This document shows positions 46,436-57,559 of a stretch of 64,000 bases of DNA, piece after piece. The position numbers and the translations under genes were made by a program. Below the pieces are notes generated by a model. It was not told the origin of the DNA and made no database searches. It saw nothing but the letters and a program-made list of their open reading frames with translations. Location: NCBI GenBank assembly GCA_002633025.1, contig NMRB01000732.1:1-64000 (forward strand). Reading direction: 5' to 3'. How positions within the stretch are numbered: position 1 is the first letter of the stretch; each line of letters starts with the position of its first letter. The stretch is from Notospermus geniculatus (taxonomy: Eukaryota > Nemertea > Pilidiophora > Heteronemertea > Lineidae).

Positions 46436-46803
46436 TTCGTCTCCCAGCGCCATCTTGCAGCAGTTGTGGAGACGAATCTGTTATAATGACTTTCGGGGGA
46501 GAGTGATCGACGCACCCTCGGCGCCAGGCGCAGAGCGCATACATCGAGACATGCATTCGAATAGGGCGATCACCTGGGCATTTAGAAGCTGTCAAGTTTT
46601 GCAACTAAATTATGTTATAAGTTCTCAATAACGTACTTTGAGGCATTCTAAGAAAACATCTTTTCTGGAAGATAGTGTATCCTTTTGTTCCTATCCTTTC
46701 AATTTTTAATAAGTTGTTGAACATCAGAGATTAAGTGGCGAGTTTGCAGTCAGAACATTGGTAAAACAGTAGCGAGGTCACAAGCGCCTGTTTACTGGCT
46801 TTT

Positions 46804-47731
46804 NNNNNNNNNNNNNNNNNNNNNNNNNNNNNNNNNNNNNNNNNNNNNNNNNNNNNNNNNNNNNNNNNNNNNNNNNNNNNNNNNNNNNNNNNNNNNNNNN
46901 NNNNNNNNNNNNNNNNNNNNNNNNNNNNNNNNNNNNNNNNNNNNNNNNNNNNNNNNNNNNNNNNNNNNNNNNNNNNNNNNNNNNNNNNNNNNNNNNNNNN
47001 NNNNNNNNNNNNNNNNNNNNNNNNNNNNNNNNNNNNNNNNNNNNNNNNNNNNNNNNNNNNNNNNNNNNNNNNNNNNNNNNNNNNNNNNNNNNNNNNNNNN
47101 NNNNNNNNNNNNNNNNNNNNNNNNNNNNNNNNNNNNNNNNNNNNNNNNNNNNNNNNNNNNNNNNNNNNNNNNNNNNNNNNNNNNNNNNNNNNNNNNNNNN
47201 NNNNNNNNNNNNNNNNNNNNNNNNNNNNNNNNNNNNNNNNNNNNNNNNNNNNNNNNNNNNNNNNNNNNNNNNNNNNNNNNNNNNNNNNNNNNNNNNNNNN
47301 NNNNNNNNNNNNNNNNNNNNNNNNNNNNNNNNNNNNNNNNNNNNNNNNNNNNNNNNNNNNNNNNNNNNNNNNNNNNNNNNNNNNNNNNNNNNNNNNNNNN
47401 NNNNNNNNNNNNNNNNNNNNNNNNNNNNNNNNNNNNNNNNNNNNNNNNNNNNNNNNNNNNNNNNNNNNNNNNNNNNNNNNNNNNNNNNNNNNNNNNNNNN
47501 NNNNNNNNNNNNNNNNNNNNNNNNNNNNNNNNNNNNNNNNNNNNNNNNNNNNNNNNNNNNNNNNNNNNNNNNNNNNNNNNNNNNNNNNNNNNNNNNNNNN
47601 NNNNNNNNNNNNNNNNNNNNNNNNNNNNNNNNNNNNNNNNNNNNNNNNNNNNNNNNNNNNNNNNNNNNNNNNNNNNNNNNNNNNNNNNNNNNNNNNNNNN
47701 NNNNNNNNNNNNNNNNNNNNNNNNNNNNNNN
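46804..47731. other. Assembly gap (928 N)
   Basis: Unsequenced run directly before block Y copy 2. The duplicate starts at the first base after the gap, so its true left boundary is not visible. Confidence 1.
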
Positions 47732-50700
47732 AACTTTCCATTACACAAATGTGAGAATTAACTAAATTTTGTCTGGTACTAATGGTCCATTCCAATTTCA
47801 CCTTCACGAGTAGGTGTTTGAGAGTAAATGGCCGTCTCGAGTTGGTGATTCACCCGATCAACAGGCACGCTTCACGAGGAGAGTCATGTCAAAGTGGCTT
47901 GATTTCTGATATGAATTTATTTGTGAATTCGACTCCTTGGGTTTCGTTGCAAATTGAATGTGGATGAAAACAGGCAAGGAGGATTTCAATATAGTCAAAA
48001 TCTCTCGACAAGTCCGTATATATTTCACTCATTTGAAATACACATACCAGTAGTTAAAAACATCTTAATCCGCTGGATTGCCTATCACTACAGGGTAGCC
48101 CAGAAAAAAATGTCCTTCGAACGATTGCATTTCCATTGTTTATACTCATTGTTCTGGATCACTCTGTAGAATTTTGATAAAATTTGTAAAATATCGACAT
48201 TTTCAGAAATTCTTTCTGGACTGATGATCCTAATTTCTGATTAAAAAATATCCTTGGCTTGTGCATTGCTGGCAACTCAATGTAATCTACACCGAGTTTT
48301 ACATGATTCTAATTTTGGTCAGGACCGACAATCCAGTGGGAAGTTTCTCGATCGACTCTACCCCCCTCCTGCCCACGCGCACGACTTTCAGAGATGGTCT
48401 TATGGGAAGTTTTTGGCCTGTTTTACATGCTATTGGGAAATAATGGTCCCTCAATAATTATGTTCCTTCAGTTGCCAAGCCTGTTTTTAAATTTGTATTC
48501 CTCACCTACTTCACTCAATACAAGACTGACATACATGTAACTTGAGTTGCCCATGCAGTCTCCTCTAACATTCGACTTAAAGGGAATGTGTCATGAATAT
48601 TCATTTGTTGCCAGGCTACGGATACACCTATTGCAATTTTGCAGACACTGTGCAATGCATGCGAAAAAAGCTTTGTCCTGTTGCAGTGCAGCATGAATGT
48701 GAAATAAAGATTTTGGCCGTGCGCATTGAAAAATCACTTCGATATAACCATAGCCCGAAGGTACCCTCAATATTTAGTGGTATCTGCTGCAGACCCAATG
48801 TTTCTCCCTCTACCATACATTGAAGTAATACTGCCAAATACCGATTATTCACACTAGGTGTCACTACCAGTGATCTTCATTAGATGATCAAAATCACAGC
48901 GGCCAACTTTCAACTGATTGATCAGGAAATTTGCTTTCCTGGATATCGTTTATTTTTTTCACATCCAATACTGTTTACAGAACCGATATGATAGCTTATT
49001 TTGCACTCGGTTCTCAAATCCATGTTTAAAATTACTCATTTTCTCAATGGAGTTGTATAAACCCACCCACATTCGGCCTTGAAAAAAGTGGTAAATATGT
49101 GAACTATAACACGTCTTCAGGTACCATGAATCAAACTGTACGAGACGGACCACCGTGCTCTATATCAGTAAAAAATCCGCGATGACTTTTTGAGATCTTT
49201 TGATATTCACCGCTTTTAGCACACTCAATTTTTCAGCTGCCAAAAGATTCAGTTCAATACTATAGATAACCAGTATAAGTTTCTGTTTGCAATCAAAGTT
49301 TTTTCCTATTTCACATGATCATCCACTTTTTTTCATTCACGGAAGTTAACATGTCGTTGAGATCAAAGAATTTCACAGGGAAACATTTCGTTCAATTGAT
49401 TGATTGCTACTTGACTTGGATTTCACCGTTACATGTTTCTGCCATTTTCCTCTTCGTCAAACAACCTGTTTTTCGCCAGTAACTCTTCTTCATTTCAACA
49501 GGTGACGCTACCTTGTGGAATGCCATTCACTTGTTTTCTAACAGCTTCCTCTTAATGAGACTATCTTCTAACAATTAGCTTCCTCTTCCAACAGAGGAAA
49601 ACAAGACCCAAGGCAGATCAGATCATCGTACGATTAATGAACAGCAGATCTTTGAGGCAGTTCTTGACAAAAAAATAAATGATGCACGTAAATGAACATC
49701 ACGTACCAATAAAAGTCAGGGTCTTGTGTAATCAGAAAAGTGTTGCTGTAATTTGCAGTCCATCACAAAGAGTCCCCGCACTAAGTCCAATAGTTGGTGT
49801 AATTAATCCCATGAAATGGTAGTCAGTTGCCTTTTTGCCTCCAAGTTGGGGCAAGAAACCCTTGCTGTTGCCTTTGCATGAAAACAGTTCCCTTTGTTTT
49901 GCATTTTGGCCGGATTTTTGATTGGGGTGTTTCAGGTTGCTGCTGGCCAGTGCCAGGAGGTCAGCGTTGGCTGTTGGTAGCGGATACAGATAATACAGAG
50001 TTAAGGTGGTGAAAAAGGCCCCAATACATGTACAGGGTTAAAGGTGGTAAAAAAGGCCCCAATACTTGTACAGGGTTAAAGGTGGTAAAAAAGGCCCCGA
50101 TACTTGTACAGGGTTAAAGGTGGTAAAAAAGGCCCCAATACTTGTACAGGGTTAAAGGTGGTAAAAAAGGCTGTAGGTTCCAATGGATTGCTTTGTAGTT
50201 TTACCGGTAGTTGCAATATTGAATTGAATTTTTTGCAAAATATTCAAGTAAGAAGTGGAGTGTTTTGCAATGCAGCAGTGTTGTATCTTTTTATATGGGA
50301 TCCTTCCATTCTACATAATCAAACAACATTAATTCAACTCTCACTGGTAATAAGTTGGAGAATCTCTTACCTTGGTCATCTGTGGCCACCAAGAAGTTAA
50401 TCCCAACATCTGTCGTCGAAACATCCATCATCCACGGACAGCATTTTCCTCAGAAGAATGCTGCACAGTTGTTACATTGATTTTACCCAATGCAGCGGTC
50501 TGATTCCTTACGGTCACTACTCCCTGTCCTTGCTTCAACACAAACTTCACACGTCTTTAGCTGTTAAAGCAGCAACATATTGCCACATTGTGCCCTTGTT
50601 GCAATATCTGTGTTGGCAAAGAAATTGCTTTCTAAATAGTGATGCAAATGAGTAGAAGCCTAAAGACTTGAGGCATTGAAGAACAAAATACCTGTTCCTT

Positions 50701-51519
50701 CTATCGAATCTGCCTCAAAGGCATTGGAACGATGAAATTTCTTCTGAAGTTTCAAGTAATATGAGCAACCTGCGGCTATAGCGGGCCTTGTCAGACACTC
50801 TCTATTTACAAAGGAGTTATTTGGAGATGCCAAATGCCTTCTCATCAATTTTCATCACGGGAAGATGATTACTGAAAAATTTCGTAAAATTACAATTTTC
50901 ATTTTTCCTGACAGTATTTTAAGGTGTTTATGAGCAAATTTTAACATCTTGAATCACTGATGGCCTCAGGGGTAACATACCCCTAAAAAAGAAAAAAAAC
51001 ATTGCTTATTCAGCCCTATAATTCGCAATATGACGTTTAACGTTATCAACCTGAGGTAAGCTATCTAAAGGCCTGTAGTTTGTACCACTCCACCAGTTCC
51101 AAGTTTGGCATCTCACAATAGTACGCTGAACCCCAGGAACCCTCGTCATGTTGTTTTATAGATCTTGTCTCTCTCGACATCGTCTGCTGTCCTCTCCAGG
51201 ATATGTAATTGCGATGTTCCTCATGTAACATGCTGGTCATAAAAGTAATCATCTAAGGTGTCAGTGATCAAAATTACTTTGGTCACATCATTTACTTACC
51301 TGCATCACCACTGACATATTCTGCACTTTTCTCTGCATCTTATTTCTAGTGTGGTTGCAGATTTTTATGGTTTTCAGGTTTTTTGGATGTTCAACAATAC
51401 AGAGATGTGTGACCCCTTTCAACCCTTTGATTATCACAGCAAAATGGGTACTCCCCTATTCTCTCATGTCAAATGGGGACATTCCTTTCTATACCACCCA
51501 AATGGGGACATTCCTTTCT
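47732..51519. repeat. Duplicated block Y, copy 2
   Basis: Collinear with 42599-46434. It is bounded by the 928-N gap on the left and by a single N on the right, so both edges are assembly joins. This is compatible with either a segmental duplication or an unmerged second haplotype. Confidence 0.92.
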
Positions 51520-51520
51520 N
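51520..51520. other. Single-N contig join
   Basis: One N inside the AAATGGGGACATTCC tandem repeat. Unrelated sequence follows for about 210 bp before the same repeat resumes. Confidence 0.95.
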
Positions 51521-52710
51521 GTTGCATTTGAACCCGCATTTGAAATGTCACAAATTTAAGAAAAACATTACCCGGTACTGAATTGATTTTTTCAGGGTAC
51601 TATATCGTACCCTCAAATTTCTTTAGGGTATTATATTTGTACCCAAATTACCCTTTGGACCCTGCCCACCTATTTTGCCGCTGTGCATGCCATTTCATAA
51701 CTTTCAAATGGAGACGAATCTGCGCCATCACATGATGGCTCTAGTTTATACTACACAAATGGGGACATTCCTTTCAATACTACCCAAATGGAGATATTCC
51801 TTTCTATACGACTAAAATGGGGGTCATTCCATTCTTCACTACACAAATGGGGACATCCTTTTCTTTTAACACAAATGGGGACACGGATGAAGTCCATGTT
51901 TATGAACATGTACCGGTATAATGGTTGTGTGTCCCCAGTTAGTGTGAAGAGTGAAATGGTCGCCACTGTGGACATTGGATAAGATCCTTTCATTTATGTT
52001 TTACCTGAAACTACCTATGCTAACTCTGCATGACATATGGTGTCATTTGGCAGTTTCAATGAGGATGTCCCCAGTTGCTTCTAGGTCCACAGTTAGGCCT
52101 ACATCATGGTACTCGCACATTGCATGATTCACCAAGCCCCTTTGATTTTCACCAGATTGTTGATGTGGTTGCAGCTGTTTCTTACTTCATGATTTCTGAT
52201 ACATTGTAGTTGCATCTGTTTCTTACTTCATGATTTCTGATACATTATGTTTTTTCACCCCAACAAATTCATACTGTCCATTACAAACATGTTTATAGGC
52301 AACAAATTTCAATCCGACTTAGGCGTGTCATGTTCTTCATTTACCGCTTACTGATGCTCAAATCAACATTCCAGCAGACGCATCATCGTCGTCTTATCCC
52401 CAAAGCTCTTCCTGATCTCACTCGTTCACTCAGTGAATCCGATATTTTTCCCTTTTGCCCCGAAGCAGATGTCGAACATTGAAATTAGCTCGCAAGCATG
52501 GGGTGTGTTCTCTCGAATTTAACTCTTCATTGAGCATGTCTCTCTGATACATTTGTTTATATTTAAATGTAAACTTTTATCTTAGTTGGATTGTTTGCTT
52601 ACCCACTTAAGAACCTCCTAGCCATGTTTCAGACATTGGTAAAAAAAGAAGCAAAAACAAGATTCTTGTTTTAAGAGTCATTGTATAGTGAAGTGTTGCT
52701 TTAGGAAGGG

Positions 52711-52931
52711 AGTGGAGTGGCACAGTGTTTGAGCATCAGACTTGTGATCAAGAGGTCACAGGTTTGGTTCCGTCGATTCGCCACTTTTGATTTCTCAGCT
52801 GGTCTGAAGGGATCAAGTGATGTGCTGAATAAGCTGCTCCTTGAGTTCCCTTGAAAAATTTCTTGAGAGACCGAGGTATTATGTGAAGGGTTGTTTTGGC
52901 TGTATGATATGAAAGGTGCTGTATAAAAAGC
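52711..52931 (+). mobile_element. tRNA-derived SINE, family B, copy 1
   Basis: Head GAGTGGCACAGTGTTTGAGC with AGGTCACAGGTTTGGTTCC (B-box-like), body ending AAAGGTGCTGTATAAA, a common LINE-type 3' tail in SINEs. It lies just upstream of exon G in block Z. The second copy is at 54690-54906. Confidence 0.75.
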
Positions 52932-53001
52932 CTCGTGTTAGAATTTTCTTGCAATTTCTGTCAAGTTATAAAATCCGTCTTTCTGTTGTTTGTGTTTTTA
53001 G

Positions 53002-53073
53002 TTGGTCAAAGAACAGAAAGGTCGCCTGTCAGAACTCTCAAGAACAAAGCACGAGCAAGTTATGGACCAAAAG
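53002..53073 (+). CDS. LRRCC1: LRRCC1-like exon G, first copy
   Basis: 24 codons in phase 0-0: LVKEQKGRLSELSRTKHEQV then MDQK. The acceptor is TGTGTTTTTAG and the donor is AAG/GTAGGT. It lies in a 1.8-kb block repeated at 54640-56370. The second copy encodes the identical peptide with two synonymous differences. Because the exon is a multiple of three and phase-symmetric, the gene could use either copy or both without breaking the frame. Confidence 0.8.
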
Positions 53074-53602
53074 GTAGGTGCTGGTGGGGAAAAATAGTCT
53101 GACACACCTAAAGTGAACCAATGCTGTGTATCATTGACTGTATACTATCAGATAACCTCTATGATTCTACATCCATATTGTGACGTGTTTGGCCTCATCG
53201 ATGGCCTTGTCATTCACCACCGGTGTCTTAATATGATGATTCGCCGCACAATCATTTTGCATCGTATTAGTGTTAATCTGTCAGCCATTGTTATCCCTGC
53301 CACAGACACCTGTCGTATTTGTCGCAAAGCTTTCTCTTGAAACCCGTTGAGCAGACGTGTTTGATGTGGTGAGAATGAATCGTGGGTAATTTTCAAGGCA
53401 ATGTCTATTTGTATTGTGTCTAGCATTACCGTTTGCTCTTTTGATTAAATCGTGGGAATGCAATCAATCCTTGCTTAATGGTCACTCACCTCTGCCAGGA
53501 GGACACCACTATATCAAGGAACACATTACTTCTCTGACTGGGAAATTCCATCTTCTTTAAAACCAGCAGCACACCAGGCGATATCGCAAGCAATCTGATT
53601 GC

Positions 53603-53771
53603 TAGTTTGGTTCCCGAACTCACCGCTAGCCGCAGAAGAGTTCGGTATCGACCTCGTTTGACCTTGACCTCACACACGAAATTCTTGTGTGTGACGTCAC
53701 AGAGCATAGCCTGGTCCCTGGTCGCAACATATCGTGAGCTATGTTTCGATCACGAACCAGTCTATGCTCTG
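53603..53771. mobile_element. Half-deleted MULE-like MITE in block Z copy 1
   Basis: The left arm TAGTTTGGTTCCCGAACTCA through GAACCAGTCTATGCTCTG is present. The right arm, the right target duplication and a few flanking bases are missing compared with 55580-55856. Confidence 0.8.
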
Positions 53772-54198
53772 TTGACGCCAGGTGAGTGCTGGACAGCGAT
53801 GCGTGGATTCCTCTCATCAGCGATGTCCACCCAATATCAAACAATACCAAAGCCGATATTACCTAGCCTGCGGTGGCTGGCAAGAAGATTGGTGGCGACA
53901 TTGCCTGGTGTGCTGCTGGCTTCATGGCAATGTTCTCAAGGTTCTCCTCCAAAGTGAGAGTTACTCCTGCAAGTTGGTTATCAATGGGCAATTCACCACT
54001 GCCAGTTTCTGTTGGACTTAGGCTAAGAAAGACACATGGTATGAACGACTACCCCAAGTTTTCTCCGACTGAGTCGCCCATTACCAGCCAAACTTGTGGA
54101 GAAAAGTTCTCACATTGGAGTGGTAGCGTCAGGCACTATGAAAAGTGCCAAGTGTGCGGGCCTGGCAACAGCTACAAACTAAAAATTCATTGGAAACC

Positions 54199-54357
54199 AG
54201 GGCCCGGTTGCACGAAACTCACGACAGCGCTATCTTGGTGTTAGCGCTAACTTGATGTTAAATGACGTAAAAGAACAATGGATTTTTACATCATCTAACA
54301 TGAAGATAGCGCTAACACCAAGATAGCGCTGTCGTGAGTTTCGTGCAACCGGGCCCT
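54199..54357. mobile_element. MITE family 7, copy 2, with empty site known
   Basis: Left GGGCCCGGTTGCACGAAACT, right complement ending TTTCGTGCAACCGGGCCC. The interior has the same AAATGACGT and TAGCGCTAACACC motifs as 41858. The equivalent place in copy 2 of the block (near 56213) reads GAAACCAGATTGCTGCG without the element. Confidence 0.9.
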
Positions 54358-54519
54358 GATTGCTGCGAAGCAAACAGCTTTGATTTTGCATCACAGAGGT
54401 TGCGGTGAAAAGAGCACTTGCCACCTGCAGCAGATGGGCATGATCAGTATGCCGTGGCATGCCAGATTCTGAAAACAACACAAATTTTCATTGCAAGTGG
54501 TGAAGTGTGCCGCAGACTT

Positions 54520-54520
54520 N
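54520..54520. other. Single-N contig join
   Basis: One N at the end of block Z copy 1, where the 28-bp repeat would begin by comparison with copy 2. Confidence 0.95.
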
Positions 54521-54689
54521 TCATCAAAGTCCTACCTGGGAATGACTTGACCCATATTGCTCATAACTGATATGTTCCTCCCTCTGTCATTAGACTACTA
54601 TGTCCAATCCAGTGAGCACATGGTCCATGGACCATTTCATTTTAAGAGTCCTTGTATAGTGAAGTGTTGCTTTAGGAAGGGAGTGGAGT

Positions 54690-54906
54690 GGCACAGTGTT
54701 TGAGCATCAGACTTGTGATCAAGAGGTCACAGGTTTGATATTTTCCGGTCGATTCGCCACTTTTAATTTTTCAACTGGTCTGAAGGGATCAAGTGATGCG
54801 CTGAATGAGCTGCTCCTTGAGTTCCCTTAAAAAATTTCTTGAGAGACCGAGGTAATAATGTGAAGCATTGTTTTGGCTGTATGATATGAAAGGTGCTGTA
54901 TAAAAG
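54690..54906 (+). mobile_element. tRNA-derived SINE, family B, copy 2
   Basis: Same head, body and GGTGCTGTATAAA end as 52711-52931. It arose by block duplication, not by a separate insertion. Confidence 0.75.
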
Positions 54907-54978
54907 GCTCCGTGTTAGAATTTTCTTGCAATTTCTGTCAAGTTATAAAATCCATCCTTCTGTTGTTTTTCTTTTTAG

Positions 54979-55050
54979 TTGGTCAAAGAACAGAAAGGTC
55001 GCCTGTCAGAACTCTCAAGGACAAAGCATGAGCAAGTTATGGACCAAAAG
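54979..55050 (+). CDS. LRRCC1: LRRCC1-like exon G, second copy
   Basis: Same 24-residue peptide as the exon at 53002, with intact acceptor (TTCTTTTTAG) and donor (AAG/GTAGGT). The only differences are AGG for AGA and CAT for CAC, both silent. This is either a genuine tandem exon duplication or a second haplotype left in the assembly. The single N at 54520 between the blocks favours caution. If real, the two exons could be used in tandem or as alternatives. Confidence 0.75.
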
Positions 55051-55579
55051 GTAGGTGCTGGTGGGGAAAAATTGTCTGACACACCTAAAGTGAACCAATG
55101 CTGTGTATCATTGACTGTATACTATCAGACAGCCTCTATGATTCTACATCCATATTGTGACGTGTTTGGCCTCATCGATGGCCTTGTCATTCACCACCGG
55201 TGTCTTAATATGATTATTCGCCGCACAATCATTTTGCATCGTATTAGTGTTAATCTGTCAGCCATTGTTATCCGTGCCACAGACACCTGCCGTATTTGTC
55301 GCAAAGCTTTCTGTTGAAACCCTTTGAGCAGACGTGTTTGATGTGGTGAGAATGAATCGTGGGTAATTTTCAAGGCAATGTCTATTTGTATTGTGTCTGG
55401 CATTGCCGTTTGCTCTTTTGATTAAATCCTGGGAATGCAATCAATCCTTCCTTAATGGTCACTCACCTCTGCCAGGAGGACACCACTCTATCAACGAACA
55501 CATTACTTCTCTGACTGGGAACTTCCATCTTCTTTAAAGCTCACAGCACACCAGGCGATATCGCAAGCAATCTGATTGC

Positions 55580-55847
55580 TAGTTTGGTTCCCGAACTCAC
55601 TGCTAGGCGCAGAAGAGTTCGGTATCGGCCTCGTTTGACCTTGACCTCACACACGAAATTCTGTGTGTCTGACGTCACAGAGCATAGCCTGGTTCCCGGT
55701 CCCAACATACCGTGAGCTATGTTTCGATCACGAACCAGTCTATGCTCTGTGACGTCAGACACACAGAATTTTGTGTGTGGGGTCAAGGTCAAATGAGGCC
55801 GATACAGAACTCTTCTGCGCCTAGCGGTGAGTTCGGGAACCAAACTA
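55580..55847. mobile_element. MULE-like palindromic MITE with 9-bp target duplication
   Basis: 268 bp. Left TAGTTTGGTTCCCGAACTCA, right complement ending TGAGTTCGGGAACCAAACTA, arms of about 110 bp. It is flanked by exact 9-bp direct repeats TCTGATTGC (55571-55579, 55848-55856). Long terminal repeats plus a 9-bp duplication fit Mutator-like elements. Confidence 0.88.
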
Positions 55848-56370
55848 TCTGATTGCCAGCCAGCAAAATCGACTGTTGACGCCAGGTGTGTGCTGGACAG
55901 CGATGCGTGGATTCCTCTTGCCAGGGATGTTCGCCTCGGGAACCATCACCACCGAGGGTGACGCAAAACGTCATGTCACCCGACCGACCGGGCGCCAATT
56001 GCTTTAGCACACCTCTTCTCAATGTGAACAAGTCTTTGTTTAATGACACCAACGACTACCGCAAGTTTTCTACGACTTGAGTCGCCCATTACCAGCCAAA
56101 CTTGTGCGAGAAAAATTCTCACATGGAGTGGTACCGTCTGCTTCAGGCACTATGAAAAGTGCCAAGTGTGCGGGGCTGGCAACAGCTACAAACTAAAAAT
56201 TCATTGGAAACCAGATTGCTGCGAAGCAAACGGCTTTATTCTGCATCACGAAAATTGTGGTGAAAAGAGCACTTGCCACCTGCAGCACATGGGCATGATC
56301 AGTCTGCTGTGGCATGGCAGATTGTGAAAACAACACAAATTTTCATTTCAAGTGGTGAAGTGTGCCGCAG

Positions 56371-56510
56371 GCTTAATGTCAGTATCTGTCATTTCCAGGC
56401 TTAATGTCAGTATCTGTCATTTCCAGGCTTAATGTCAGTATCTGTCATTTCCAGGCTTAATGTCAGTATCTGTCATTTCCAGGCTTAATGTCAGTATCTG
56501 TCATTTCCAG
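56371..56510 (+). promoter_or_regulatory. LRRCC1: Five tandem copies of the exon H 3' splice acceptor
   Basis: Exactly five identical 28-bp units, each starting GCTTAATGTCAG and ending CATTTCCAG. Each has a possible branch point (CTTAAT), a short pyrimidine stretch and an AG. The fifth AG borders exon H. Each unit is bounded by the same CAG/G context, so all five could in principle be recognised. Only the last keeps the reading frame. Confidence 0.9.
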
Positions 56511-56585
56511 GAAAGAATTGAGACCCTGGAAGCTCATCTGGAGGAGGCAAGGAAGAGAATGATACAGATGGAGTTACTGAAACAG
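56511..56585 (+). CDS. LRRCC1: LRRCC1-like exon H
   Basis: 25 codons in phase 0-0: ERIETLEAHLEEARKRMIQM then ELLKQ, donor CAG/GTAAGG. The acceptor CATTTCCAG is the last of five identical tandem acceptors (56371-56510). Only this last AG keeps the frame. Use of any upstream unit would add GCT TAA at once and truncate the protein. Confidence 0.85.
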
Positions 56586-57086
56586 GTAAGGGATGGATGG
56601 AAAGGGTTTGAATTGAAATGGACAGGGGGTGTAGGACTGACATGGGGGATGTGGTCATTGTTATTTTAAAAGCAAAAGCTTTGTAGGATTGACGTGTGGA
56701 TTGATGTGGTACTGGTGTTGACTTCATGTAAAGACAGCAGACACCAGGAGACATCGCAAGTGATCTGCTCGCCGCCGAGCAAAATTAGTTGTTGATGCCA
56801 AGTGTGTGCTGGACAGCGATGCATGGAATCCTGTCACCAGTGATGTTTGCCCAATGTCAAACAATACCAAAATCAGTCCCACTGTGGCCATATATTTCAT
56901 GTGATATTAGCTGACTAATTCAAATTCAAATTGTCCTTCAATTTTCTGATTACGGTAAAGTTTAATCACATGTACATATAATTTCATGAATTTTGTAACA
57001 TCAGTCGATCAGATTTTCTTAATTGGGGTTGTATAAGTACATGATGGGTGCCTCAGACAGTAATATTTAACCCCCTCATCTGGGAA

Positions 57087-57248
57087 TAGACCATGTGCAG
57101 CGATGATTATGATGTCACCGCGACGACAAGATGCCGCCATTTTGGACGGCACGTCCAACGCATTCGTAGCGTCAGATGCCGTCCAAGTTCCAACATGGCT
57201 GACATGCGCATTATGACGTCAGTGATGACATCACGTGCATATGGTCTA
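57087..57248. mobile_element. MITE with ATAGACCATGTGCA ends
   Basis: 162 bp. TAGACCATGTGCAGCGATGA at the left, complement GATGACATCACGTGCATATG then GTCTA at the right. CpG-rich interior with GCCGTCCAA/TTGGACGGC pairs. Confidence 0.72.
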
Positions 57249-57250
57249 TA

Positions 57251-57472
57251 CAAGCCTGAGAATAACGTTTTTATAGGCACCTGACAAAGTGGCAGACAGA
57301 GTTTGTTTTGTGCCGGACACTTGGGATTTACTGCCTGACATGTAATGGATTATCTATGTACAGACTTGGAATCGGTGCCTGACATTTTGTCAGGCAGCAA
57401 CTGCCTGGTGCCTGACAAATGACAGTTTGGTGCCAGACAATGTCCTTGTCCTGCCACTTATTCTCAGGCTTG
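57251..57472. mobile_element. MITE with CAAGCCTGAGAATAA ends
   Basis: 222 bp. Left CAAGCCTGAGAATAA, right TTATTCTCAGGCTTG. The interior repeats GTGCCTGACAA and TTGTCAGGC. It starts three bases after the preceding element and ends about 90 bp before exon I. Confidence 0.8.
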
Positions 57473-57559
57473 CTATACCTGCCTTACTGGATTGTAGAAA
57501 GAGGGCTGTTTTGAATTCGTTGGAATGGAGACTCTAGATTTGCGCACATGACTTTTCAG

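Larger units (their letters stand above)
52669..54519. repeat. Duplicated block Z, copy 1 (contains exon G)
   Basis: About 1.85 kb matching 54640-56370. It starts at TTTTAAGAGTC and ends at the single N at 54520, exactly where copy 2 enters the 28-bp splice-acceptor array. It carries a MITE (54199-54357) that copy 2 lacks, and only half of the palindrome that copy 2 has complete at 55580-55847. Confidence 0.92.
54640..56370. repeat. Duplicated block Z, copy 2 (contains second exon G)
   Basis: Second copy of 52669-54519, including SINE family B (54690-54906), the exon at 54979-55050 and a complete palindromic element. About 250 bp around 55920-56050 do not match copy 1 (53805-54060), so one copy has a replacement there. 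Confidence 0.92.

Noticed and set aside
46731-47807. 358-codon and 318-codon minus-strand ORFs
   Set aside because: They consist almost entirely of the assembly gap. The flanking bases carry no motif.
53113-53340. Plus-strand ORF continuing after exon G in both block copies (112 codons in copy 2)
   Set aside because: It runs through the exon G donor and intron. In copy 1 the frame has a TAG just after the donor, so conservation reflects duplication rather than selection.
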